DNA of 64,000 nt from Limonium bicolor (lineage: Eukaryota; Streptophyta; Magnoliopsida; Caryophyllales; Plumbaginaceae): positions 291,253,533 to 291,317,532 of the forward strand of contig CM041778.1 in assembly GCA_023374045.1 (NCBI GenBank), given 5' to 3'. The notes beneath the pieces are model-generated. The model was not told where the DNA came from and made no database searches. It saw nothing but the letters and a program-made list of their open reading frames with translations. Positions within the stretch are counted from its first letter, which is position 1; each line of letters starts with the position of its first letter. This document shows, one piece after another, positions 42,563-54,732 of this stretch. The translations under genes were made by a program, and so were the position numbers.

Positions 42563-44609
42563 TGTTATACCCAAAATTTCAACCCCCCCCCCCCCCCCCG
42601 GAGTGGTCCCTAAGGCATACGTGTTACAAAGGGCAAAGTGGTCAAATGCACCAATGTAGGATTTTCCAAGGACATTATCGGGGTTTTCTATTTTCATATG
42701 ACTTGTTCATTATCTCCAAACACTTCCAAATATCATAGTCATTATGAAAGGTATTTCATGATTTTCTGATAATATTTATTCTGGAAATTTAGCTTTTAAT
42801 TCATATTATAAGCTAATTTCTTTAATTAACACATGAAATAACCTCAAAATAGAAATAATAAAAGGTTTCCAAAATTAAAATAAAATTTTCACATGGTTAG
42901 CATGACTACATACAGTCATAAACCTGAAATTATTTTATTTGGAACCTTATCCCAAAATTTAAAAGGGAAATTCAATCATTTTTGCAATTTTCTCTCTCCT
43001 CCAGAAAATACCGAAATCAAAACAAAATGTCATGCAATTTTAACACAAGATAGAGGATGATTTTTAGAGACTAATGCCGTTGGAATTTCGTTATTTCGAC
43101 TTTCCAATAATTAGTTATGAATTATGGGATATTCCATATTGTGTGATTTTTATCTAATCGATTATTTATCAAACTAATCCGATTCCGACTCTCAAAATTC
43201 CTAAAAATCATTCTTTACCTTCAGTTAAATTTTCATAATTTTTATCGGCTTGCAACATATTCTAAAAAATCAGATTCCGTTAGAGCACAAAATCAGTCTT
43301 TTAGATAAAGATCTTGCTCTATCAATTTGACCATGCTCTTTCTATAAAAGGACCCCCCAAGAACGAACTAGGGCAGAGGAGATCATCCCCAAAGTCAGAG
43401 AACTCAACCGTCAACCTACTTCCAACGTTTTTGCAACCCCGAGCCTCGAATCTATACCGAAATCATCCCGAAATCACCAAAAAAACACATTCCTTCTTCT
43501 CCCATTGAGATTCCTAGCACCAAAACACAAAAATACAGAAGCAAACCGTGGCTAACAATACAAGGAAGAAGGAGCCAGAAGCTTGGGTCAAAGTCGAACC
43601 GGATCGGCCATCAACGAAGCTCTCGAAGATTCCCGACGTGAAGGAACAATCAAATCCCGAAGTCAAAACAGGTTGGAATTTGACTTCCTTAACCCCTCTG
43701 ATCAGAATACACTTATGTGTGAAATTTCTAATCGAATTCACTTTTTATTTGCTTCTGAATTAAGGTTTGTTTGTGTTTCTGTGTAATAACTTGTTAACTA
43801 AGTTTCGTATTAATTTTGACTTCAAATTGACTTATTTCAATCACTAACGTCTTGTAAATCTTTTAGGCTACACACCCATAAAATTTGAGCCAAAAACACC
43901 TTCGGGAACAGCCTCAACGCCGCCGTCCGAGGGCGGTCCGCACCCACGGACGTCATGTCCGGGGTCCCGGACTCCCTGTCCGTAAGCTCGGACACCCACG
44001 GACGGCGGCGGGATTTTTAAATTTTAAAAATTTAGGTTTTCTAATAATGTCCGGGCCCATGGACAGCCTGTCCGTGGCCCCGGACTTTACAATTTTCTGT
44101 TTTCCGTTTAATTCGACTTTTATTTTCATATAGGTTAACTGGGGTCCGTGGTCTCGGACATTAGGTCCGTGGCTATGGACGGAAACAAAATTTGACCTAA
44201 TTCTGCCTCCGAAACCCTAGTTTAGGTAATTTTAATTTCCACTTTAATTTTCTGTCAAAAAACGTTAAAAAATAAAAAACAGAAGCACGCACCTAGGTTA
44301 AAAACAACTATGTAGAAAGCCGTAAACGAACCAAGTAGAGGAAAAACGACCTAGGAAGGGTAATGAAAGTAATTTGAACCCTAATTAAGTCGAATATCAA
44401 GCCCCCGAACCCGAACTCTCCTTTCCTAATTTGATCTAGGTTAAAATTAGGTGGCGACTCATAATAGGTTCCAGTGAGCTAGCCTAGGTTTTAATAATTA
44501 TTATTATATGACATAGTTATTAACCTTAGGTTATAAGTGGACCTAAAACCCGATTGGATCCTAATCAACTTTAATCAACATAGGATAGGGTTTAAAATCG
44601 AGGCTCACA
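42563..44609 (+). repeat. 3' LTR of the Tat-type element
   Basis: A near-identical partner of 34976-37011. Its C-run is longer (about 17) than in the other LTR, and the C-run after the TATA is shorter. The TATA is at 43341-43350. Confidence 0.93.
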
Positions 44610-44614
44610 GCATG

Positions 44615-45617
44615 TTGTGTTAACTGCCTCTGCCCAGTATGATGGAGTTAGTTGACTGTCAATGAGCATGGTGCGTGCCATTTCAACCAAGGTTCTATTC
44701 TTTTGTTCAACCACTCCATTCTGTTCTGGAGTGCGTGCGGATGACATTTGGTGATCGACTTCGTTGTCCCTACAAAACTCATCAAATGACTTGTTGCAAA
44801 ATTCAGTGCCCTGGTTTGTTCTCAGGGTTTTCAATGTAAACGAGAATTTGTTGATAAGCATTTTATGGAGTTTGACAAACTCCGTAAAAGTTTCATCCTT
44901 GGTAGACAGAAAAATAACCCAAGTCCATCTAGAATAGTCATCGACTATGACCAGAATATACCTCTTACCACTTCTGCTTTGAGTACGCATAGGGCCAACA
45001 AGATCCATGTGGAGCAATTCTGATGGAGAGCCAGTAGAGAGAGTAAACTTACTTTTAAAAGACGACCGGGTGTGTTTACCTTTTATGCATGCTTCACAGA
45101 CGGAGTCTGTGTCAAAGTTTGTATCGGGTAAACCAATCACCAAGTCCTTGCTTTTAAGTTTGTTCAACAGCCTGTGATTTGCGTGACCAAGTCTGGAGTG
45201 CCACAACAATGAATTTTTGGAATGTACATTTACACAGACTTGATCGTCTGGATTAATGGAGTTTAAGCACATTTTGTAGAGATTTCCTTCTCTGTGTCCC
45301 ACAGCTTTTAGGGAACCTGTACACTCATAAAAAACCTTACAATCCGAAGAGGAGAAAAGTACCAGATTGAATCTATCACAAATTTGAGAAATACTTAATA
45401 AACTATGTTGAAATCCAGTGACCAGATGGACTCCATCAATTTTAAATCTAGAGGGGTTACCTACAGAACCAACTCCCATGATTTCACCCTGGTTGTTGTT
45501 CCTGAAAGTAACCTTACCTCCTTGGTAGGATGAAAGAGAATTGAATTGATTTGGGTCTCCAGTCATGTGACGAGAGCATCCACTATCCAAGTACCAGCTG
45601 TCTCCATTCGCCTTCAC
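44615..45617 (-). pseudogene. Sirevirus pol, N-terminal half: protease and integrase
   Basis: The frame opens with the Copia protease signature WYLDSGCSRHMTG (active Asp near 45587). The GAG-pre-integrase zinc-binding region follows (LLWHSRLGHANHRLL ... VCEACIKGKH, an H-H-C-C set), then the integrase core. The first catalytic Asp is seen in LLHMDLVGPM and the Glu in GVVEQKNRTLVEMA. The expected second Asp in the R-S/T-D-x-G motif reads Asn (LRTNQGTEF), so the catalytic triad is broken. The coding sequence is cut at 44614 by the Tat element and continues at 34975. Confidence 0.93.
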
Positions 45618-45639
45618 CTACAAAACAAAAGATCATTTG

Positions 45640-47723
45640 TTAGACTTGGGAACCCATATGTACTTGGGTTCCCTTTTCGGACCAGATCTTCTTAATTCTT
45701 CTCTAGCTACAAGAATTAATCTAACTCGTTTGAGATTGAATGAAAGATCTTTATTCAATATATCACAAGCATTGTCCTAATGTCCAAGACTCCCGCGGTA
45801 GCCACAGATCTTGGTTGGAAGAAGATTGACGTATTTCTGCTGTCCTTTCCACCAAGAGTCAAACTTCTCCTTTTCTTAATACCGTTTGACTTTGTTTTTG
45901 GGTTTGGACATATTTTTTGGAATATTGAACTTCCCTTTTTTCCACCTAGGCTTAGATGGAGTGGATCGAACTCCAGATTGGAGATTAGAAATCTCTTGAG
46001 AGAGTTGTTCTATTTTTAAACGAAGATCATCACGATCTTGACTGACTTCCTTGATTTTGGAGTTGGCTCACTTAGGTAGTTCGAAGGAGGTGACTTGTTT
46101 GATAAATTTAACTGGCTTGAGAGAGAGCATGCTCCTTTTCTTTCAATTTTTGAGTGAGGTTTTTGATAGTGGTGTTTAAGGACATGTTTTTGGATTCGGA
46201 AGCATTGAGATCATTTTGAAGAGAACAACATTTATCGGTGAAAATGGTGAGATCCTATTTGAGAGAGTCGATCAGAGTGAGATACTCTTTCTAGTCGCTC
46301 TGGTTGGATTGACTAAGACTTAAGGTATCATTAAGTTCCTTTTGAAGGGAATCAAGATTACGCCATGATTCTTGTAGATCCAGTCTAAGAGAGCAAGAAA
46401 TGGTCTTGTGTTCCTCAGCCTCATCTCTTAAGGCATACATGAGACCTTTTGAGATTTCAAGTTCCTCAGTTAACTCAGATATTTTACTAGTAAGACTTGC
46501 TTTGAAGGAGTTAGTCTCAGAGACAATTTTAGCAATTAAGGTCATAAAACGCATAGGAGTAATGCTATAGAGATCTATTTCAAGATGGGAGCGAGTTACC
46601 TCATTGTCGGGGATCATGGACTCCATTGTATCATGTGCCATGAGACATACCAGGCCACTGGACTCTGTGTCTTGATCGTCGGAGTCTGAATCACCCCAAC
46701 CGACAGCTGCCATCAACGACCTACCTTGGGATTTTCCATACTTGTTCTTGAGTAAGGGGCAGTCCTTCTTGAAGTGACCGGGTTTATTGTAGTTGAAACA
46801 GGTGACAGAGTTAAAGACTTGTTTGGAGGTATTCGAGAACGACCGACTCTGTCGGTTAGGCTGGTTGTGCATGAATTTTTAGAAATTCTTTACTATGAAG
46901 ACAAAGTCTTCCATAGTCTCAGCCTCACTTTCTTCAACAATAATATCCACCAACTCGGCCTTAGCCTGTCTGATTTGAGTATCAGCAACATAGGCTCCTT
47001 CTTGAGTGTACTGAGTCGAATTAACCTGCAAGGCTTGGTCATTCAGAGTAGTAACCTTACTAGAAGAGAAGGAGATGTAGTACCGCATTTCTTTCGAACA
47101 TTCTTTTTGTACTTATCCACAGATTGCAGATAGGAACCTAAATCTTGGCAGCTCCATTTGGATAAGTCCTTGCATGCTTTGGTGGAGATTACCGTCTCTG
47201 CCCATTCTTCTCTGAGACTGTCAAGCAGCTTGAGCAAGACACTCTCTCTATTAGGTAAGATGTTCACGTCCTGCATGGTAGTAGTTAGTAAATAGAAACG
47301 ATCAAGCACTTCTTCCAGAGACTCACCTGGTTTTTGCAGAAAATTCTCATAATCCATTCGAAGTTCTTGAGCTTTGCATTTATTGAGTTCAGTGACTCCT
47401 TCGTGGGTAGCTTGAAGGAGTGTCCATATCTCGTTTGCGGACTTACAGTGATTGACTCTTCTTTGTTCTGGAATGGACAGGCAAGTGTAGATTGCGCGTG
47501 ATGCTTGTCGATTTAGCTCATACCTTTTGCGGTCTACAGCAGTCCATGTGGATCGATCTGGATTGACTGCGAGATCTCCTCCAGTGACTATCTCCCATAC
47601 TTCAGATTTGACTGACTCAATGTGTTATTCAATCTCGTTTTTCCAATGATCATAGTAGGTGGAGGTGAGTTTGGGGTGCTCGAAGTGCATTTTGTTGTTT
47701 TGATTGGCGAAGAGGTCTGCCAT
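45640..47723 (-). pseudogene. Sirevirus gag
   Basis: The ATG at 47723 starts MADLFANQNNKMHFEHPKL. An in-frame TAA follows at residue ~33, then a Copia-type gag body (TWTAVDRKRYELNRQ, PGESLEEVLDRFYLL). Frameshifts near 47070 and stops near 46880 precede the knuckle CFNYNKPGHFKKDC at about 46800, in which the second Cys of CCHC is Tyr. An acidic tract (GWGDSDSDDQDTESSG) and a long coiled-coil tail follow to about 46000, then a linker ending YIWVPKSNK before pol. Length and layout fit Sirevirus gag. It is not functional. Confidence 0.88.
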
Positions 47724-47756
47724 TGCTTCGTTGATTAACTGTCAGCCTAAGCAAGG

Positions 47757-47768
47757 CTCTGATACCAC
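47757..47768 (-). other. Primer binding site of the Sirevirus
   Basis: The minus strand reads TGGTATCAGAGC, fully complementary to the initiator methionine tRNA 3' end, 14 bases from the LTR. Confidence 0.92.
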
Positions 47769-47782
47769 GGGAAGGATCGGGG

Positions 47783-48553
47783 TGTGAGTCTAAGGGTTGG
47801 TTTGACTCAATCGATCTCTAAAAGAGAAGAGACACTCTGGGACGAAAAGACACTCGATCGAACTGGCTAAACTTAGTGCGCGAAGGATGTAAAAAGACTT
47901 GAACAAATTAATGTTAGAGATGGACTCTATGGAACTCAGCAAGATACACAAATAAGTTATCTTATTCTCTGGTCAAAATAGAATAACTTACAAATGCCCA
48001 CTAAGTAGAAGAGATCTACTTGGCGGTTTTTCACTCACTCACCCAATACACTTTCTGATCAGCTCAATGGTAAGTGTAGCAAAACTAGGATCTTCGTAGG
48101 CAGAGTCTATCTAGATGCACTAACTAATTTGGTAAGTATTTTCTCTCTCTGACTTACAAAGCAATTTCTTTCTCTCTCTCTAAGCTCTGAAATATTACTC
48201 AATGAAAGCGCAAGTTAAACTAGCTATTACAAAACTTATTTATACTAGCACTAGAAGCGGCAGGTTGAGGGAGTTAGTTCTGTATTTGTCGGAACTAACT
48301 TAGTGGACAACATCCTTAAGTGGTCTCCTGACTTGGGCCCTGAACTTCGGATGTGATGGGGAGATTGTATGACCGTTGTTAGCGTTGAAGCATTCCCGAG
48401 TTCGTTCCTTAGTTTTCGCAACAGCATGGGAGAGTCTGTGAAGTCTCCTTAGTTATAGACTCTCTTGTAGTAGCTCGCTCTTTGTGTTTGACTAAGGATG
48501 ATTGACTCTGTCGAGGTAATTGGCAATCTCTGCATCACTCTGTTGTCCCAACA
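47783..48553 (-). repeat. 5' LTR of the Sirevirus
   Basis: The 771 bp pair with 29011-29783. The TATA (minus TATAAATA) is at about 48237-48244. Confidence 0.92.
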
Positions 48554-49136
48554 GATTCACTTTGTAACAACTTGTGATTCACTTTTTAACAACTTTTGAT
48601 TCACTTTTCTAAAACCTCTGATTCTCATTAATCAAACAATTAAAATCACTTTAGTTAAACAATCTCTGTTTATGAGATTCATTTTTTGTAAACCTCTTAT
48701 TCACTTTAAAGCAACTCTTTGATTCACTTTTTAACAACCTTTGGTTCAATTTTTAACAACCTTTGATTCACTTTTTAACAACCTTTGATTCACTTTTCTT
48801 AAATTTAAGATTCACAATGAATCTTAAAACATTTGTACATACAAAAATAAAAAATAAAAAATTTATCAACACATACTCATGTTTGGTCTTATTTTGAAGA
48901 GCTCAAATTATGATGAACAATGGTATAAAATTTATGTTATTTGGACTTATATCTAATATCCTACAACATTTTAAAGTTTTAGAAAAGTATAAAGCTCAAA
49001 AGGACAAAATAGATGTCAAATACTAATCTTACCCATCACCATACTACAATGTAGCGCAAGCGCTAGGTTTGAAAAAACGTATAGAAAAACACACAAAACT
49101 AACGATTCAAAGCATATGAATATGCATGAGCGCTAT
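48554..49136. repeat. GATTCACTTT array (right part) and AT-rich flank
   Basis: It continues the short-period repeat interrupted by the Sirevirus, with units such as TTTGATTCACTTTTTAACAA to about 48800. AT-rich sequence resembling 27330-27440 follows. There is no gene. Confidence 0.7.
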
Positions 49137-52100
49137 ATCATATGAATATCAAAATTTTGGTAAACTCCATGGTTCAGACCTGCACACTAAAATTAAGAAA
49201 ATGAAAGAGCCATTGAGGAGATGGAACAAAGAGGTATTTGGCTCCATCGACTTGAAGTTAAAGCAAGCGTCCGATAAAATCCATTTTTTAGATGAATTAG
49301 AAGAGCAGTTTGGGCCTGATGATAATCGCAACAAGGAAAGAAATAAGATTAATAATGAGGTATGGTGTTTGTTGAGGCAAGAAGAAAGATATTGGTGCCA
49401 GTTGTCTAGAGAAAAGATATTGAATGAGGGTGACCAGAACACCAGCTATTTCCATCGTAAAGCTTCCCTCAACTAGGGGTGTGCAAACGGTTAAAACGGA
49501 TATCCGTTAACCGAAGTTTTAAATAAAGTATGGAGTTTGGTAATTTCAGTTATAACCATATTTAATACTAATATCCATTTTAACTGATAACCATTTTAAC
49601 CGATAACCGTTTTTATGTTACACTAATGACCGTTAACCGCCCGATAACCGAAGTTTCTAAAATAACTGAAATAACCGAACTTCCTAAAATAACTTAAATA
49701 ACCGAACTTCCTAAAATAACCGAAAAATCAAATTTATGAATTAACTGAAATAATTAAAACCTAAACCTAATTGAGTGAGTAGTAATATATTAGATAAAAT
49801 TGTTAAGCTAAGAAAACAATAAAATTAATAAAAAAATATTTTTATAAAAGTTCGGTTATTACGGATAACCGGAGTTTGAATTTCAATATCCGTTAACCGA
49901 ACCATACTTTGTTACGGATAACCATTTTAACCTAAATAACTGAACTTTTATAAAACGGTTAAAAAATACGGTGATCGAATCTGAAAAAAAAAAGAACAGT
50001 TATTTTGGATAACCGAAATAACCACCCCGTTTGCTTACCCCTACCCTCAACTGATCCATAAATCATAGATCAGCAGTGGAGATAAATGAAGGACTCGATA
50101 CTGATCATGAGGTGATTAGGAAAGAGTGCAGACTCTTTTTTAAGACGTTATTCCAAGGTGGTGTTGATTCAAAATCTACCCCCCTACTGTCCACCATCCA
50201 TGCCTATCTGAAAACAAAGCTATGTCTCTAAAAACTATCCCTTCTAAAATTGAAGTCAAGATGGCTGTATGGGATTGTCAAGGGAGCAAAGCTCCAGGCT
50301 TTGATGGGTTTAACTTTAATCATATAAAGTGGCTCTGGAGGACAATAGGTAATGATTTTGCTAGCACTGGGATCAATTTCTTTACTACCAGTAGGTTGCC
50401 CATGGAGATTAATACTACCTGGATAACGCTCATACCCAAGGTGGATAGCCTAAGAACTCTGGATGAGTATAGACCAGTTAGTGTTATCAGAAGCATTTAT
50501 AAAATTATTGCTAAGATAACGACACGGAGGCTGTAGGGTGTGGTGGGGAAACTCGTCTCAGAAACTCAAACTGCCTTTATTCATGGCCGTCACATTCTAG
50601 AGGGTCCATTACTTACTAATGAAAGCATTCGGTGGCTAAAGTCTAGAAAGATTAAGAGTATTATTCTCAAAATTGATTTTCGCAAAGCATATGATAGTGT
50701 TTCGTGGAGCATTGTGGACATAATGCTTCTTATCTTTGGTTTTCCAGATGTATGGAGGAGGAGGGTGCAGCAGTGCATTACTACTCAGAATATTTCATTG
50801 GTGGTGAATGGGGTTCCAATGAAAACTTCCAAACCTCGGCGCGGTTTACGTCAAGGTGATCACTTGTCTTCACTTCTATTCATTCTGGTAGCAGAAGCGT
50901 TGAATTGGTTATTAGAGGAGTCCATTTCTGTAGGAGATCAAAGGGGACTCTTGATTGGTTCAAATAGAGTATGTTTGTCCCACCTCTAGTTTGCTGATGA
51001 TACGGTGATTTTTAGCTACCCCGAAGTGGGGGAATTAGAGAAGATTAAGCTGATACTGGCCCTATTCTCCGACATGTTTGGTTTGGAAATTAATTAGGGC
51101 AAGTCCTCTGTTTTACCGATCAATCTCAATGAGGACGAGATAAATTTGGTGATTAGATCTCTTGGTTGCAAAGTAGCATCGCTACCAGCAACATATCTTG
51201 GCTGTCCCTTGGGTGGTAACCCTCGAGTTTATTCCACCTGGACACCGGTGATAAACAAGGTGGAGAGCCATTTGGAAAAATGGAAGAAATATAGCCTACC
51301 ACAGGCTGGGAGATTGGTTCTAATAAGAGCTGTTCTGGATTCGATCCCGATATATTATCTTAGTTTGTTTCCTATGCCAAAAAAATTCATACAAAAATTA
51401 AACTCTTTACAGTGTAAGTTCCTCTGGAGTCACGGTGAGAAAAAAGGCATGGCCTTGGTAAGATGGAGTAAGATTACAATGCCTAAAGAGCTGGGGGGCT
51501 GGGCATCTCAAAAATCAAAAGTAAAAATGTAGCCCTATTGTTCAAGTGGTGGTGGCAATACCAAGGTTGCGAAGGTAAACTATGGAAACAGATTGTTGAT
51601 TCAATATATGACATTGATATAGCTATGCAAGCTTATGATCACACGAGAATAATCAAGAGGAAGGGTGGCATCTCGAATACTATTGTCACAACTTATGAAT
51701 GGCATCCTGAAAGCTCATCTGTTGTAGTTGATAATTTGAGATGGATTTTAGGCGATGGAGAGACTGTTTGATTCTGGACAGATCCCTGGTTGGAGAATCA
51801 AAGACTCAAAAATAGATTCCCGTGTTTGTTTTCCATCAGTGAGCAGAAATCAGCGTCAGTGGCTGACATTGGGGTATGGAATGGCCAAAGTTGGATTCGG
51901 AATTTCATTTGGCGATGAGAGTTGTTCCAGTTCGAATCAGATGAAGTGGGACAGTTGTTGGCAGTGTTGAATATTACTACTACCCCCAGGTTGGCAAGGC
52001 AAGACCGCCTCAGCTAGTTGAATAGCAGCAATGCAGATTTCTCTGTTAAAAGTTTATATAATCTGATTATGTGGAAAAGAGGTTGCATTCTCCCTAGCTG

Positions 52101-52616
52101 GAATCGCTCTGTATGGAAGAAGTTTGCAGCCCCACGTGTGGAAATTTTTCTTGGTTATGCTTGAAGAATAAGCTATCAACAAAGGATATATTGTGTTGGA
52201 ATGATACAATTCCTATTATTGACAGTTTCTGCCCGTTATGCGGCAGAGTTGTTGAATCTGTGAATCATCTGTTTCTGGGGTGTCCTAAATCCATATTAGT
52301 GTGGGCTAACATTAAACGTTAGTGGGGTATTTTTGTCAATATGGGGCTAGACATTGCAGAGAGCTTTGATAGGTGGGCGCAAGCTGTTCCATCTCAAGCG
52401 GCTAAGATTCTCTGGATGTCTTCTTTCCTCTATTCTTTATGGGCAATTTGGGAAGCTAGAAACTAGATTGTGTTTGGTGATAAGACTCTTGTTTGGTCTG
52501 AAGTTGCTATTACAGCAAAACGAAGAGCTCTAGAATGGAATTCGAAGGCTGCAAGCTTTTTACCGAGCACTGGAATTGTAGTATATATGCAAGATATTAA
52601 GTGCTTCTTTTGTTAG
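49137..52616 (+). pseudogene. LINE ORF2 remnant: reverse transcriptase and zf-RVT
   Basis: It begins in the linker before RT (MKEPLRRWNKEVFGSI, then SREKILNEGDQNTSYFH). After the MITE come GSKAPGFDGFNF, TLIPKVDSLRTLDEYRPVS, motif A in LKIDFRKAYDSVSW (about 50665) and GLRQGDHLSS. FADD is at 50990-51001, followed by ATYLGCPLGGNPR and a thumb region. The C-terminus has FCPLCGRVVESVNHLFLGC, the zf-RVT metal set. Stops interrupt it, for example TAG at 50987-50989 just before FADD and TGA at 51769-51771 before FW-DPWL, plus several frameshifts. The HLSS in place of the usual PLSP also suggests decay. Confidence 0.92.
49474..50043. mobile_element. hAT-type MITE within the LINE
   Basis: The 570-bp element starts TAGGGGTGTGCAAACGG and ends with the inverted form CCCCGTTTGCTTACCCCTA. 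An exact 8-bp duplication CCCTCAAC flanks it (49466-49473 and 50044-50051). The interior is AT-rich with many AACCG/CGGTT words. No ORF. Confidence 0.93.
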
Positions 52617-52769
52617 CTGTGTTAATCTGTTACTTTGCAACTTGACTTTTTGTTTCGTTTTGTACTATCTCTGGCCTTTTGTTAGCTATTTTGATTGCGT
52701 CAGTCGGCTTGACTATGCTTGGATGTCTATATATCTTGCTGTTTATACAACACTATCTCTCAAAAAAAA

Positions 52770-53099
52770 TCTTAGTTTATTCCAAATTGTGAACTTGCTC
52801 CACCAATGCACATCTCCAACATAGTTTGATGACCTATTCAATTTCTTTCATGTACAGATGGGTGTTACAATTTCTTAAAAACAAAAAAGGACGTTATAAT
52901 TCTTTTAGAATACATAGTTAAAATAGATAGGGAAAACTTTTTCACTACTTCGTTTTCCTGCAAGAAATGGTTCTCGTACTTCTTTCTGTTTCAAACCCCT
53001 CGAAATGGGCTTTCACTTATTTGAGATAGAATACAACCTACAAGTATACCTGAAATTTGAAGCAATTATCTTCGATCTAAATGATTACAATCTTACAGT
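52770..53099. other. Unassigned AT-rich sequence
   Basis: Nothing recognisable lies between the LINE A-tail and the first sequence assignable to element B. The 5' junction of B is probably within or near this interval. Confidence 0.4.
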
Positions 53100-54715
53100 A
53101 TGATGCAACAACCGCCTTACATCAAACCTGGGGAACTCCCAGTGTGTTTACACCAGAAATGGATTGAAAATAAGACAGGACGTTGAAGTAAAATGATTGA
53201 AGAATTGTGCCATCAATGGGCAATATAAGACAGCTAAAGCTACTTTGGTAGTGGAGGCCGTGAGAATAATACCGTCAGGTAGATTAGGTTACGGTGCACA
53301 GCAAAGCAACCACTATATATAAGCCATCAAATATTGACACGAAAGCAATCAGATTTATGAATTAAAACCCGATGTAAGTAAGGTGATGAAATGGGATACA
53401 GACTATGCAGTAACGCTAGTAGCCTGGACCATGTGATGAAAGGTTTCACAGGAAGCACACTGCCCATTCCGTAAGGAGCTGGAAGTGCATTCCTAGTAGA
53501 TCGACATGAGAAATAAGATAAGAGGCTCTAAGGAAAGAGACCTCAAATTACTAAGGGATCGAGTCCGTACTAAATACAGAAGGTATAATGTAGTTATGAA
53601 CCCAGTAGATGGATATTCCTTGATTAAGTTCAATAAGAACGACATGTGCGTTATCATGGAATGATGAAAGAGGAGATCGACAATAGAATACTTCACAAAT
53701 TAGCTGTAACTAAGGGTGTGACGAACACTACGAGTATACTTAAACGAGATGTAGGACGACCGCACTCCAAAGGAGCTTGTGGGCCTGATGGACTTATTTA
53801 TAAGTTAGTCGGGTAAGTAGCCATGTATTAGTAAGGTACCCCATATATGTAAACGAGTGGTGTAAGGAACGCGAGAAGTAGTCGACTTTGTACGACAGTC
53901 AGCAATGCAAACTCACACCAGAACAACAATTTACCGTGAACACTTGAGGAGGAAGAACTCAGCTAAACCAATGAGATTAAAAGAGTCAGAGAACTCATTC
54001 CAGGAGGAAACAATTAAGAGTTATGAAGTGCGAGGAGCACTGATTACTAAGTACGAACAGTTTATATGTCTCAAGAGTTTCGAGGAAACCGCAAAGAGCA
54101 ATAAGCACTAAACAGTAAGTCCATATTACATAGGAATCTCAGACTAAGGGTCAGTTAGTAGGAAACAATTCAGACGCTGGAAGGCGTAATAAGAGTATGA
54201 ACATCAGATCTCTAGAGAACTGAGACAAGCTATAACTTATAGAGACCGTGTATAGATAAAGATACCACGTGTCCATTAAGAGACCTTTATTCCTAAATTC
54301 TAAGGATACAAAGGAGCTGTAAAACATATTGAAGAGGATATGAAGGGCAAACTAAGCCCCAAGATTATCATAGTCGCGCAGCAGAAGCTAGTGGACCGTA
54401 TCTTAAAGGTTAGATATGTCTAACAAAAGAGAAAAAGAAATGATGTGTTTCACATCTTCCAGTCGAATAAAATATATGACTTATCTACCAAATACTTGGG
54501 AGCCTTAGAGGCTACACTGGAAGCCAGTTGTAAGATTGGTATAAACACCAATAATAATCCTTGATACAGAGACTAAGCCATTACCATGGTGAAGACCCTC
54601 TGACCCAATCATAATGTGAGATAGACTACATGGAAGCTAGAATGCTCCATGACACCTAAACATCTTGAACCTATGTTCAAGGATGATATAATGTTGATTA
54701 CGTGGGCGTAATCCA

Positions 54716-54732
54716 TTTTAAGGGGGGTAGAG
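54716..54732 (+). other. Internal polypurine-tract-like motif, element B
   Basis: TTTTAAGGGGGGTAGAG lies about 970 bp upstream of the terminal tract TTTTAAGGGGGGTAGAT and matches it in all but the last base. A counterpart exists in element A. Confidence 0.7.

Larger units (their letters stand above)
34976..44609 (+). mobile_element. Non-autonomous Tat-type Gypsy retrotransposon nested in Sirevirus integrase
   Basis: It is bounded by GCATG (34971-34975 and 44610-44614), which joins integrase coding sequence exactly. LTRs are 2036 and 2047 bp (TGTTATACCC...GGCTCACA). A primer site TGGCGACTCCGCTGGGGAC follows, of the type usual in the Tat/Ogre branch, and the polypurine tract is GACGGGGGGCAATC. 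Over 300 compared LTR bases I see about five differences, so this is the youngest datable insertion. Inside are only gag remnants (38230-38869); protease, RT, RNase H and integrase are missing. About 3.7 kb of the interior is non-coding and rich in tandem repeats. Confidence 0.93.
29011..48553 (-). mobile_element. Sirevirus-like Ty1/Copia retrotransposon, minus strand, interrupted by two insertions
   Basis: On the minus strand the order is 5' LTR (48553-47783), a methionine-tRNA primer site, gag with zinc knuckle, protease (DSGCS), integrase, RT (YVDD), RNase H, an extra ORF, polypurine tracts, and 3' LTR (29783-29011). This is the Copia gene order. The long gag with an acidic GDSDSDDQDTESSG stretch after the knuckle, and an ORF between pol and the 3' LTR, point to the Sirevirus (SIRE/Maximus) lineage. 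In about 285 aligned LTR bases I count about 11 differences. All genes are broken. Nested insertions are the Tat element (34976-44609) and an hAT MITE (31939-32539). Confidence 0.92.
49137..52769 (+). mobile_element. 5'-truncated LINE (L1-type), plus strand
   Basis: ORF2 sequence starts abruptly without an endonuclease domain and runs through RT and zf-RVT to a stop at 52614-52616. A short 3' UTR follows, ending in a run of eight A (52762-52769). 5' truncation with a 3' A-tail is the usual product of target-primed reverse transcription. A hAT MITE (49474-50043) interrupts it. The exact 5' junction is uncertain and no target duplication was found. This LINE is only distantly similar to the one at 1-5545. 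Confidence 0.88.
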
